Of a stretch of DNA of 5,394 nucleotides, positions 1 through 5,394 are shown one piece after another. The DNA lies in contig DUSG01000192.1 in assembly GCA_012842725.1 (NCBI GenBank), positions 1-5,394 on the forward strand. The letters run 5' to 3'. Under the pieces are notes generated by a model, which searched no databases, was not told the DNA's origin, and saw only the letters and a list, made by a program, of their open reading frames with translations. This stretch comes from Clostridiales bacterium. GTDB lineage: Bacteria; Bacillota; Clostridia; Lutisporales; Lutisporaceae. How positions within the stretch are numbered: position 1 is the stretch's first letter; every line of letters starts with the position of its first letter. A program made the translations under genes and the position numbers.

Positions 1-1
1 A

Positions 2-124
2 AATTGGATGTGGAAGTCTGGTAAAACCGGACCCAAACATCGTATTTTAATTGGAAAAATCCATTATTTCATGAAAAAATATGGTTTCTACCAATTGGTG
101 AAACCATATTTGTCTACAAACTGA
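2..124 (+). CDS. Possible C-terminal tail of an unidentified protein (partial, 5' end outside window)
   Basis: A plus-strand frame is open from the left edge (position 2) to a TGA at 122-124, giving 40 residues rich in Lys, Tyr, Phe and His. Its last part reads KKYGFYQLVKPYLSTN. I do not recognise the family. In favour of a real gene tail: the stop sits directly against the hairpin at 124-146, whose other side abuts the stop of the convergent lipoprotein gene, the usual look of two genes meeting tail to tail. Against: the stretch is short, position-specific base composition is not clearly coding (third positions are as GC-rich as first or second), and the frame contains a long inverted repeat (77-111). 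No function can be inferred, and the sequence left of the window would decide. Confidence 0.42.
   Translation, partial: NWMWKSGKTGPKHRILIGKIHYFMKKYGFYQLVKPYLSTN
77..111 (-). terminator. Likely intrinsic terminator, second downstream of the GerMN lipoprotein gene
   Basis: A perfect 12-bp inverted repeat has arms at 77-88 and 100-111 (AAATATGGTTTC against GAAACCATATTT). The spacer holds the palindrome ACCAATTGGT. Read on the minus strand, the hairpin runs straight into six U residues (74-79), as expected of a Rho-independent terminator for the minus-strand operon. The plus-strand side has only a short T run. If the plus-strand frame ending at 124 is real, this terminator lies inside its coding sequence. 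Confidence 0.55.
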
Positions 125-148
125 GGTAGCGGCATATCCGCTACCTTA
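122..148. terminator. Hairpin between convergent stops, possible bidirectional terminator
   Basis: Arms AGGTAGCGG (124-132) and CCGCTACCT (138-146) pair perfectly over 9 bp around a 5-nt loop. The pairing can extend outward to 122-148 with one G-U pair. It overlaps both the TAA of the lipoprotein gene (146-148, minus) and the TGA of the possible plus-strand frame (122-124). The stem is GC-rich, but neither side has a strong T tract, so it may act together with the T-rich hairpin at 77-111. Confidence 0.55.
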
Positions 149-718
149 TACATCATTTATCATTTCAAATCTTCCTTCAAAGGGTTCAAATATTCCTATA
201 TGTCCCATTAAAGTTTCTGCCTTATTTCCATCTATCAGGAATTGTGTCTTTTTTATATTTCCCAGTTCACCAAAAGTCCATGTTATCTGCATTATTGTAA
301 ATATTTCCTGCAATGAGCCACCATACAGACCTTCTTGGGCAAAATTCACAAAAGCCGTACCATCGGCAACTTCCACATTTATAAGTTTTGCACTGGCTGG
401 AATCTCGGTACTAAGTTCTTGATTTTCAGGTCCTTTCATCAATTCCCTCACTACTGCCTCTTCCAAAGACATATTCCCATATCTGACTGTCCTTTTTTCT
501 GCAATCAGTTTTTCTAGTTTTTCATCTCCAGTTTCGATATACTTTTTATTTACAAAATATAAAGTCACTTCCTTTTCATCGGTCTTAGGCTCCGGTTCCA
601 CTATCACATCTTTACCTTTTGGCTCTTCTATATCTGCAGACTCTTTTGCCGGTTTTGCACATGCAGATAAAGTAAGGATAATCAATACAACCAGCAACAT
701 AGAAATAAATTTTTTCAT
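146..718 (-). CDS. GerMN-domain lipoprotein
   Basis: The 190-residue protein has a typical lipoprotein signal: MKK, a hydrophobic stretch at about residues 5-18, then the lipobox LSAC with the lipidated Cys at position 20. A Glu/Lys/Pro-rich linker (about 21-48) leads to a GerMN-type domain at about 50-175. Its pattern includes VTLYFVN at the start, an EEAVVRELMKGP helix, IPASAKLINVEVADGTAFVNF and a final TQFLIDG strand. This domain is known from the spore germination protein GerM and from lipoproteins of Gram-positive bacteria; its biochemical role is poorly defined, and it may bind wall material. The protein should sit on the outer face of the cytoplasmic membrane. The ATG is well supported: AGGGGAGGAG at 726-735 lies 7 nt upstream. 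The gene lies 105 nt after the kinase gene, with its own promoter-like region holding four phased TTAA repeats, so it may be a target of the neighbouring two-component system. A role in germination itself is not shown. Confidence 0.88.
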   Translation of the reverse strand: MKKFISMLLVVLIILTLSACAKPAKESADIEEPKGKDVIVEPEPKTDEKEVTLYFVNKKYIETGDEKLEKLIAEKRTVRYGNMSLEEAVVRELMKGPENQELSTEIPASAKLINVEVADGTAFVNFAQEGLYGGSLQEIFTIMQITWTFGELGNIKKTQFLIDGNKAETLMGHIGIFEPFEGRFEMINDV

Positions 719-725
719 AGATTAT

Positions 726-735
726 CTCCTCCCCT
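726..735 (-). promoter_or_regulatory. Strong ribosome binding site of the GerMN lipoprotein gene
   Basis: On the minus strand AGGGGAGGAG lies 7 nt before the ATG at 718. It is one of the best SD matches in the window and fixes the start. Confidence 0.85.
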
Positions 736-753
736 CATTATTTATCTAACAGC

Positions 754-759
754 ATTATA
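754..759 (-). promoter_or_regulatory. Probable -10 element of the GerMN lipoprotein promoter
   Basis: A perfect TATAAT on the minus strand lies about 35 nt before the ATG, which would give a 5' leader of about 30 nt. No good TTGACA-like -35 hexamer lies 16-18 nt upstream; that region is occupied by TTAA repeats. A poor -35 with a perfect -10 is typical of promoters that need an activator. Confidence 0.55.
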
Positions 760-768
760 TAATACGAT

Positions 769-807
769 TGTTAATATAAAATTAATGATTATTAAGAAAG
801 TATTAAG
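769..807 (-). promoter_or_regulatory. Putative response-regulator binding site: four phased TTAA repeats
   Basis: TTAA cores lie at 771-774, 782-785, 792-795 and 803-806, that is 11, 10 and 11 nt apart. Read on the minus strand the hexamers are TTAATA, TTAATA, TTAATT and TTAACA, ending 9 nt before the TATAAT. PhoB/OmpR-family dimers bind direct repeats at about one helical turn; the Bacillus PhoP consensus is TT(A/C/T)A(C/T)A with about 5 nt between copies, at about -20 to -60. Taking the RNA start near 747, these repeats span about -22 to -60. The obvious candidate binder is the OmpR-type regulator at 2211-2879. The local AT-richness makes chance TTAA common, so this is a pattern-based inference. 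Confidence 0.45.
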
Positions 808-823
808 AAAATCTAATAAATCT

Positions 824-2236
824 TTAAATATGCCGAATAGGTATTTTAATAATAAATCTGCTTCCCATACCATATGTGCTTTCTACCGATATTTCCCAAC
901 CATGCTTTTCAATGATGTTTTTCACAATAGAGAGTCCTAGGCCATGGCTTTCATTATATGTATCAGTGCTTATACCTGAATCAAGTACTCTAAATCCTCT
1001 GTTGAATATATCCGATAAATCATCATTTCTTATACCTAATCCGTTGTCTTCTATTATTAATCTTGCTTCCTTGCTATTTCTTTCAATACCAACATTTATA
1101 TAATTCCTTTTCTTATCCGGATCTCTGTACTTCACTGCATTATCGAATAAGTTCAGCATTACTTCCTTAATTTTGTTCTTATCGAATTTAATATTCAAAC
1201 TTTCTATTTTATTTGCAATAATAGTAACACCATGTTTTTCTGCATAAGGTTTTACCAATTTAATAGTATCTTCCAATGTATCTTTTAAATCTTCAACTTT
1301 TAAGTCTAAGTTTATATCTTCCAATTTTATTGAATTAAGCAAATAATTTACTAATTGTTCCATTCTAACGGCTTCTTCTTTGATATCCTCTAAATATTCT
1401 TTATATGTTCCTATATCGCTTTCTCCTATAGTCAATGAATCTATTAATGCTCTTATAGACGTCAGAGGTGTTTTCAGTTCATGCGATATATTGTTTATAA
1501 ATCTTTTTCTATTATTCTCTATTTTTCTCAGTTTTCCGCTCATCTCATTAAATGAATCTATAAGCTTTCTTATTTCTCCGCTTCCTCTTTTCTGTACTTT
1601 ATACCCTAATTCACCTGATGACAATCTTTCGACTGCATCATTCAATCTCCTTAAAGGTTTGGTCAGGCTGTTTGCTGCAATAATTGTGAGCAATAAGGCT
1701 ACTGATATTGATAATGCCGATAATTTTATAAACATGTTTCGCAGATTTTTTATGTCTGAAAATTCTTCTTCCAAGGAAGCAGATATCAGTACCGCACCTC
1801 CAATCTCTCTTTTATTTTCATTGTAGTTTGTTATAGGAACTGATAGCTGTAATATATTTCTCCCTTCCAAAATATATGTACCTGATTTAGCCGTTCCTCC
1901 TAAAGCACTTCGAATTTCTTCATTATCAATAATTTCATCAATATATGTATTAAAATTGTCAACAATAACCTTTTTATTTGAATCTAATATAAGAATTCTG
2001 GCATTAGCTTGCTTCCCATAACTATTTACCATTGTATTTATTAAGATAACATCTTCTTTATTGGTCCTATATGTGTCAGCTACTATATTGGCAATCTGAA
2101 ACAATCTAATCTCTTCATTTCTTACTACTATACCTTGATAATTCTTAATAACTGTCATGCCAAAAAAGGTAAAGGTGACAATTATTATAACGCTGTATAT
2201 CAATAGCATCTTAGTTCTTATTGAAATAATAACCAA
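824..2236 (-). CDS. Membrane sensor histidine kinase of a two-component system
   Basis: Counting from a TTG at 2236 the protein has 470 residues. TM1 lies at about 11-30 and an extracellular region at about 31-167, whose RILILDSNKKVIVD strand pattern resembles the PAS/Cache-like sensors of PhoR/WalK-type kinases. TM2 is at about 168-189, HAMP at about 190-242, and HisKA follows with phosphoacceptor His252 in ISHELKTPLTSIR. The ATPase domain has an N box (NLFDNAVKY, about 362-370), G1 (EDNGLGI, 396-402), an F box (FNRGF, 411-415) and G2 (HGLGLSIVKN, 431-440). All catalytic motifs are intact and there is no cytoplasmic PAS domain. It should autophosphorylate and phosphorylate the upstream regulator; the signal is unknown. 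Start uncertain: the TTG at 2236 overlaps the regulator gene by 26 nt but has GGGGAG directly against it. The ATG at 2209 lies 1 nt after the regulator stop with no clear SD, yet omits a basic IRTK segment usual before TM1 in such kinases. Confidence 0.93.
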   Translation of the reverse strand: MVIISIRTKMLLIYSVIIIVTFTFFGMTVIKNYQGIVVRNEEIRLFQIANIVADTYRTNKEDVILINTMVNSYGKQANARILILDSNKKVIVDNFNTYIDEIIDNEEIRSALGGTAKSGTYILEGRNILQLSVPITNYNENKREIGGAVLISASLEEEFSDIKNLRNMFIKLSALSISVALLLTIIAANSLTKPLRRLNDAVERLSSGELGYKVQKRGSGEIRKLIDSFNEMSGKLRKIENNRKRFINNISHELKTPLTSIRALIDSLTIGESDIGTYKEYLEDIKEEAVRMEQLVNYLLNSIKLEDINLDLKVEDLKDTLEDTIKLVKPYAEKHGVTIIANKIESLNIKFDKNKIKEVMLNLFDNAVKYRDPDKKRNYINVGIERNSKEARLIIEDNGLGIRNDDLSDIFNRGFRVLDSGISTDTYNESHGLGLSIVKNIIEKHGWEISVESTYGMGSRFIIKIPIRHI

Positions 2237-2879
2237 CTCCCCACTTTGTCATTATATATTTATGGTGATTTTTATCTTCAATCTTATCTCTTATATTTTT
2301 AATGTGTACATCTATGGTTCTTACATCATATGCTTCTTCTTTCCATACCATACTGTATATATCTTCTCTCGTAAATACTCGGCCAGGATTACTGGCAAGC
2401 AAATAAAGTACATCAAATTCTTTTGCAGTGAGTTTAACTTCTTCTCCCCTTAAATATACCTTTCGCTCATTTCGATTGATAACCAGGTCATCTCTAACAA
2501 TTGACTTATCATCAGATTTTCTATCAGTTCTCCTAATTATAGCTTTCATTCTTGCAATAAGCTCCAATGTATTAAAAGGCTTGGTCATATAATCATCTGC
2601 CCCGAATTCAAAACCAAGAATCTTGTCGTAATCTCCATCTTTTGCACTCAGCATTAGAATAGGTATATCAAACTTTTGCCTTATTCTCTTACATAACATC
2701 ATACCATCTGTATCAGGAAGCATAAGATCCAGTATAATAAAGTCTATTATATTTTTCTCAAGATACTCTAAAGCCTCAGCTCCGTTATATGCTGCAAATA
2801 CATTATAACCCTGCTGCTCAAGGCTATGCTTTAGACCTTTTACAATAGATTTCTCATCGTCTACTATCAATACATTCAT
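2211..2879 (-). CDS. OmpR/PhoB-family DNA-binding response regulator
   Basis: The 222-residue protein has the usual length for this family. The receiver domain (about 1-118) carries the acidic pair Asp7/Asp8, phosphoacceptor Asp51 (ILDLMLPDTDG), Ser78 and Lys100 (TKPF), so the phosphorylation site is complete. The C-terminal winged-helix domain (about 128-220) shows VKLTAKEFDVLYLLASNPG, then the recognition-helix region DVRTIDVHIKNIRDKI and the closing WGVGYYF hairpin. It would bind direct-repeat DNA as a phosphorylated dimer. The ATG at 2879 is supported by AGGTGAT at 2885-2891. The gene is translationally coupled to the kinase gene downstream. No convincing promoter is visible in the ~45 nt between the preceding hairpin and the SD, so read-through from the synthase gene is possible. 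Which regulon it controls cannot be read from the protein; phased TTAA repeats before the GerMN gene are a candidate target. Confidence 0.95.
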   Translation of the reverse strand: MNVLIVDDEKSIVKGLKHSLEQQGYNVFAAYNGAEALEYLEKNIIDFIILDLMLPDTDGMMLCKRIRQKFDIPILMLSAKDGDYDKILGFEFGADDYMTKPFNTLELIARMKAIIRRTDRKSDDKSIVRDDLVINRNERKVYLRGEEVKLTAKEFDVLYLLASNPGRVFTREDIYSMVWKEEAYDVRTIDVHIKNIRDKIEDKNHHKYIMTKWGVGYYFNKN

Positions 2880-2924
2880 CTGTCATCACCTTTTAATTCA
2901 AAATCAATTAACTATATATTCAAT

Positions 2925-2956
2925 AAAAAAGCTTAAAGACCTGCAATGCAGGCCTC
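2925..2956 (-). terminator. Moderate intrinsic terminator after the LTA synthase gene
   Basis: On the minus strand GAGGCCTGC (2948-2956) pairs with GCAGGTCTT (2936-2944) across a 3-nt loop, giving 9 bp including two G-U pairs. Six U residues (2925-2930) come 5 nt after the stem. The stem starts 2 nt past the TGA at 2959-2961. The gap before the U run and the wobble pairs suggest partial termination, allowing some read-through into the regulator and kinase genes. Confidence 0.55.
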
Positions 2957-2958
2957 CA

Positions 2959-4815
2959 TCAATCAATTCCCACCAAATAACTGCTTATCTCCTCAATCAG
3001 ATTATTTTCTATTATCTTCTGGGAAATATCTAATTCCATAAATGCATTGTCTATTTTATCCCTTAAGCTTTCAATGGGATAAGTTTCTCCTGTTTTTATA
3101 TCGTATGCTACTCCGTCAGAAGTAAGACATAGATAATTATCATTAATAAAATACCCATTTCTCATAACAGCCATACCCTCTTGGCTATTTAAAAGATCTC
3201 TGCCCATCATAGGAATATTTCTTCCATCTATACCCATGATATTTAACAAAGTTGGCATAATATCAAGCCCTCCACAGGCTATGTTTTCAACGCCTGCTCC
3301 TTCATCTCCGGGCAAATGTATTATAAGAGGCATTTTCTGAAATTTAACCCACATATAGTTATCCATATTTCCTATACCCAAGAAGTCAGCTAACTCATCC
3401 TTTCTGTCTTTTGAAATAGCATAATGGTCTCCATATATTACAAGAACAGTATCATCCAATAAACCTTCTTCTTCCAATCTATTAATCAGATATCCAAGGG
3501 CTTGGTCAGCATAATGAATCGCTTCAAGATAATTGCCTAAAAAAGTGCCTTTTAGTTTTCCAACATTTAACGCATTATTATATGGTTTAGTATTGTCATA
3601 AGGATAATGACTTGTAAGCGTTATCATAAATGCATAGTAAGGTTTCCTGGTTTTTTTCAGATAATCTATAGACTGACGGAAGAAAGACTTATCGCTTAAG
3701 CCCATTCCTATGATTTCATCATGTACATAATGATTTCTATTTAGATATTCATCAAAACCTAAACTAGGATACATGACGCTTCTATTCCAAAAACCAGGTT
3801 TGTAAGCATGCATGGCAAAAGTACTATATCCCTGTTCCTTTAAAACTTTGGCTAAAGAATAATAATAATTTCCCGGATATTTCATATATACTGCACCGGT
3901 TTTAATCGGATAAAGGGACGTATTTGCCAGAAATTCTGCATCTGATGTACCTCCTGCCCCGGTTTCACAGTAAAAGTTTTTAAAGTATATACTCTTTTTT
4001 ATTAATTTATTAAGATTTGGTGTTATTTCCATATCATTTATTTTTCTTTTTATGACAAATTCCTGTAAAGCTTCAACCTGTACCATTATGACATTCTTTC
4101 CTTTTCCAACACCAAAATATTTAGGATTATCAGGAGCAGATAATTTTTTCTGTTTGAACCAATCCTTTATTTTAATTATTTCATCTTCCATTAATGATTT
4201 ATTTCTTCCAACCTCTTCTTTTATAAACTTAAATGCATCTATTGCGTGATAATTAATCAATCCTATATGATGAACGATATAGGATTTATCATAAAATGTA
4301 GTCAATATTTTAGGTTGTTTTTTATCCAAAAGATATACACCATAATATGATAGTAAAAAACCCGTTATCAGAAGTCCAACTGAAATTCCAATACTTATAT
4401 TTTTTATCCCCGTTTTATATTGTGTTTCTTTTCTTATATTTTTAAATAATGGTACATAAAACAAAGAGTCAGCTATAAACAATACATCTGAAAAGTGAAT
4501 CAAATTCAAAACACTGCTGTAAACAGAACCTACCATGCTAATCTGGGTTATGATAGGCAATGTAATAATATCATTAAAGTATCTGTAAAAGAGTAAATTG
4601 GATAATATAAGGAAAGTGATTATGATATTTATAAAAATGAGATATATAATTCTACGCTTTTTTTTAAGTAAGGGAGTCAAGAAATGAAGTATCATAAAAG
4701 CTCCAAATAAAGATATGATGAGTTCAATAACACTGCTTACTTTACCGCCTATTAACTTATTAAAGTACAATAGTTTTGCAATCATAGCGAGACTTAATAC
4801 AATTATACCTGTCAT
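2959..4815 (-). CDS. Lipoteichoic acid synthase family protein (LtaS-type, membrane sulfatase-fold)
   Basis: This LtaS/YflE/YqgS-type enzyme moves glycerol-phosphate from phosphatidylglycerol onto a growing chain outside the membrane. Residues are numbered from the ATG at 4851 (630 aa); the preferred ATG at 4815 is residue 13 and gives 618 aa, close to the usual ~640. About five TM helices lie within residues 14-172, then a linker and an extracellular catalytic domain from about 250. Key residues match the family: Glu260 (VQVEAL), nucleophile Thr302 (GAGGTSDAEF), His348, Trp355 and Arg357 (MHAYKPGFWNR), His415 (LTSHYPY), Asp475/His476 (YGDHYAI). The site appears complete. I chose 4815 because AAGGGG lies 7 nt before it, whereas the 4851 ATG has no SD and sits near the predicted RNA start. 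It lies between hairpins, probably as its own unit, with possible read-through into the two-component genes. The exact polymer product is not provable here; glycerol-phosphate primer or modifying activity is an alternative. Confidence 0.93.
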   Translation of the reverse strand: MTGIIVLSLAMIAKLLYFNKLIGGKVSSVIELIISLFGAFMILHFLTPLLKKKRRIIYLIFINIIITFLILSNLLFYRYFNDIITLPIITQISMVGSVYSSVLNLIHFSDVLFIADSLFYVPLFKNIRKETQYKTGIKNISIGISVGLLITGFLLSYYGVYLLDKKQPKILTTFYDKSYIVHHIGLINYHAIDAFKFIKEEVGRNKSLMEDEIIKIKDWFKQKKLSAPDNPKYFGVGKGKNVIMVQVEALQEFVIKRKINDMEITPNLNKLIKKSIYFKNFYCETGAGGTSDAEFLANTSLYPIKTGAVYMKYPGNYYYSLAKVLKEQGYSTFAMHAYKPGFWNRSVMYPSLGFDEYLNRNHYVHDEIIGMGLSDKSFFRQSIDYLKKTRKPYYAFMITLTSHYPYDNTKPYNNALNVGKLKGTFLGNYLEAIHYADQALGYLINRLEEEGLLDDTVLVIYGDHYAISKDRKDELADFLGIGNMDNYMWVKFQKMPLIIHLPGDEGAGVENIACGGLDIMPTLLNIMGIDGRNIPMMGRDLLNSQEGMAVMRNGYFINDNYLCLTSDGVAYDIKTGETYPIESLRDKIDNAFMELDISQKIIENNLIEEISSYLVGID

Positions 4816-4822
4816 ATGTATA

Positions 4823-4828
4823 CCCCTT
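4823..4828 (-). promoter_or_regulatory. Ribosome binding site deciding the LTA synthase start
   Basis: AAGGGG on the minus strand lies 7 nt upstream of the ATG at 4815. The in-frame ATG 36 nt further upstream (4851) has only AT-rich sequence before it. Confidence 0.7.
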
Positions 4829-4856
4829 ATGCGTACTATTTTATGCAACATTAATA

Positions 4857-4885
4857 ATTTTATCTTAATAAAACCATTTATTCAA
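4857..4885 (-). promoter_or_regulatory. Probable sigma-A promoter of the LTA synthase gene
   Basis: On the minus strand TTGAAT (4880-4885) and TAAAAT (4857-4862) are separated by exactly 17 nt. The RNA would start near 4850, giving a leader of about 35 nt to the ATG at 4815. Other weaker pairs occur further upstream in this AT-rich gap, for example TTGATA at 4899-4904, so more than one start is possible. Confidence 0.5.
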
Positions 4886-4981
4886 CTTAATCCGACTTTA
4901 TCAATTTATAATTATAATGGTACAAATATTTTTATATATATCTTCCATTATTTATCAATTTTTATTCAACATTGGCATAAA

Positions 4982-5018
4982 ATAATGACATCCGCTTATC
5001 AGTAGCGGATGTCATTAT
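4982..5018 (-). terminator. Strong hairpin terminator after the substrate-binding protein gene
   Basis: A perfect 15-bp inverted repeat has arms at 4982-4996 and 5004-5018 (ATAATGACATCCGCT and its complement) with a 7-nt loop. On the minus strand it is followed by a T-rich stretch (ATTATTTTATG, partly inside the stem). It begins about 30 nt after the stop of the upstream gene and would insulate the LTA synthase gene from it. Confidence 0.75.
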
Positions 5019-5049
5019 AATTTGTTATTCTTTTAAAGCTCATTTATTT

Positions 5050-5394
5050 TTATTGAGGTTTAACTGTATCTAAATATGTGAACTTACCATTCTGTACAAC
5101 CTTTATAACTGCATCTTTTACTGCGTCTCCATTTTCATCGAGAGTTATAACTCCTGCTGCGCCCATAAAGTCTTTTGTCTCAGCCAATGCATCTCTAATA
5201 GCTACAGGATCAGCACTGCCGGCTCTCTTGATAGCATCAAGTATCAAGATATATGCATCGTAACCTAAAGCTGTAACGGCTGCTGGTTCTTTATTATATT
5301 CTTTTCTATATGCTTCAAGGAACTTTTCTGATTCTGGTGTTATTGGTTTTTCAGTTGCAAAGAATGTTGAGAATACTGCACCTTCAACATCTTC
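5050..5394 (-). CDS. Branched-chain amino acid-type ABC transporter substrate-binding protein, C-terminal part (start outside window)
   Basis: The frame is open to the right edge, so only the last 114 residues are present; the TTG at 5247 is just an internal Leu codon. The visible part has the C-terminal pattern of type I periplasmic-binding proteins of the Liv family (Peripla_BP_6). In order it shows F..AYRKEYNKEPAAVTALGYDAY, ILDAIKRAGSADPVAIRDAL, TKDFMGAAGVITLDENGD, and VVQNGKFTYLDTVKPQ up to the stop. Such proteins are lipid-anchored in Gram-positive bacteria and deliver Leu/Ile/Val, or sometimes other amino acids or amides, to a LivHMGF-type permease. The ligand cannot be told from this part, since several binding residues lie upstream. 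Codon use is more regular and GC content higher than in neighbouring genes, which suits a highly expressed transport protein. The transporter genes are not in the window. A strong hairpin follows the stop, so this ends its transcription unit or the gene stands alone. Confidence 0.93.
   Translation of the reverse strand, partial: EDVEGAVFSTFFATEKPITPESEKFLEAYRKEYNKEPAAVTALGYDAYILILDAIKRAGSADPVAIRDALAETKDFMGAAGVITLDENGDAVKDAVIKVVQNGKFTYLDTVKPQ

Noticed and set aside
1..40. Minus-strand ATG at 40 opening a frame that runs off the left edge (MFGSGFTRLPHPI)
   Set aside because: It has no SD, only 13 codons are visible, and it lies just past the operon terminator on the opposite strand of a longer open frame.
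7..41. Foldable RNA: GATGT/ACATC outer pairing with a 7-bp inner hairpin (16-22 with 26-32), and a GGAAGTCTGGT stretch reminiscent of part of cobalamin riboswitches
   Set aside because: The conserved riboswitch core that should follow (the CCGCCACTG-like segment) is absent, the pairing has asymmetric bulges, and the stretch overlaps a possible coding tail. It is too weak to call.
122..146. GAGGTAGCGG resembles the 3' part of cyclic-di-GMP-I riboswitches
   Set aside because: The rest of the aptamer is missing and the sequence is fully explained as a perfect hairpin between two convergent stops.
1380..1826. 148-codon plus-strand frame opposite the kinase gene
   Set aside because: It lies entirely antisense to the HAMP and HisKA coding region, has no convincing SD context, and its Ser/Leu/Phe-rich composition is that of a reverse-complement shadow.
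2157..2453. 98-codon plus-strand frame opposite the regulator and kinase genes
   Set aside because: It is antisense to well-supported conserved domains, and its product is a low-complexity Ile/Phe/Tyr-rich string typical of the complement of AT-rich coding DNA.
4897..4961. Exact 11-bp direct repeat TTTATCAATTT at 4897-4907 and 4951-4961
   Set aside because: Short and made mostly of A and T in a very AT-rich gap, with 54-nt spacing that fits no obvious regulatory geometry. Probably chance, or parts of alternative -35 elements.
5050..5247. A separate 65-residue protein starting at the TTG at 5247
   Set aside because: The frame is open and homologous to Liv-type binding proteins all the way to the window edge, so the TTG is an internal Leu codon.

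Overview
The window looks like chromosomal DNA from a low-GC Gram-positive bacterium, most likely a spore-forming member of the Clostridia or Tissierellia. The base composition is AT-rich, Shine-Dalgarno sequences are strong and purine-rich, and the genes include an LtaS-type lipoteichoic acid synthase, a two-component system, a lipoprotein with a GerMN domain (common in spore formers) and a Liv-type solute-binding protein. The lineage is inferred from these traits, not proved.

Layout: nearly everything is on the minus strand, so transcription runs from high to low coordinates. At the right edge is the C-terminal part of a branched-chain amino acid (Leu/Ile/Val) type ABC-transporter substrate-binding protein (5050-5394, start outside the window). 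It is closed by a perfect 15-bp hairpin at 4982-5018. A ~130-nt AT-rich promoter region follows, then the LtaS-family synthase (stop at 2959; preferred start 4815, because a good SD lies before that ATG and a plausible sigma-A promoter puts the RNA start near 4850). A modest terminator (2925-2956) separates it from an OmpR/PhoB-type response regulator (2211-2879). The regulator overlaps or abuts its histidine kinase (824 to 2236 or 2209). Next is a separately promoted GerMN-domain lipoprotein (146-718). At the left edge, a plus-strand reading frame ending at 124 may be the tail of a convergent gene. Only a hairpin (124-146) separates its stop from the lipoprotein stop.

How they may work together: the kinase, with an extracellular sensing domain, would phosphorylate the regulator. 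The synthase makes a wall or membrane glycerol-phosphate polymer on the outer face of the membrane, and the GerMN lipoprotein is also surface-anchored, so the cluster reads as a cell-envelope module. The most interesting signal is a set of four TTAA cores spaced 11, 10 and 11 nt apart directly upstream of the -10 of the lipoprotein gene. This geometry resembles binding sites of PhoB/PhoP-type regulators, suggesting that the neighbouring regulator controls the lipoprotein. No mobile elements, tRNA or rRNA genes or CRISPR arrays were seen. No stretch over 300 bases is without a gene.
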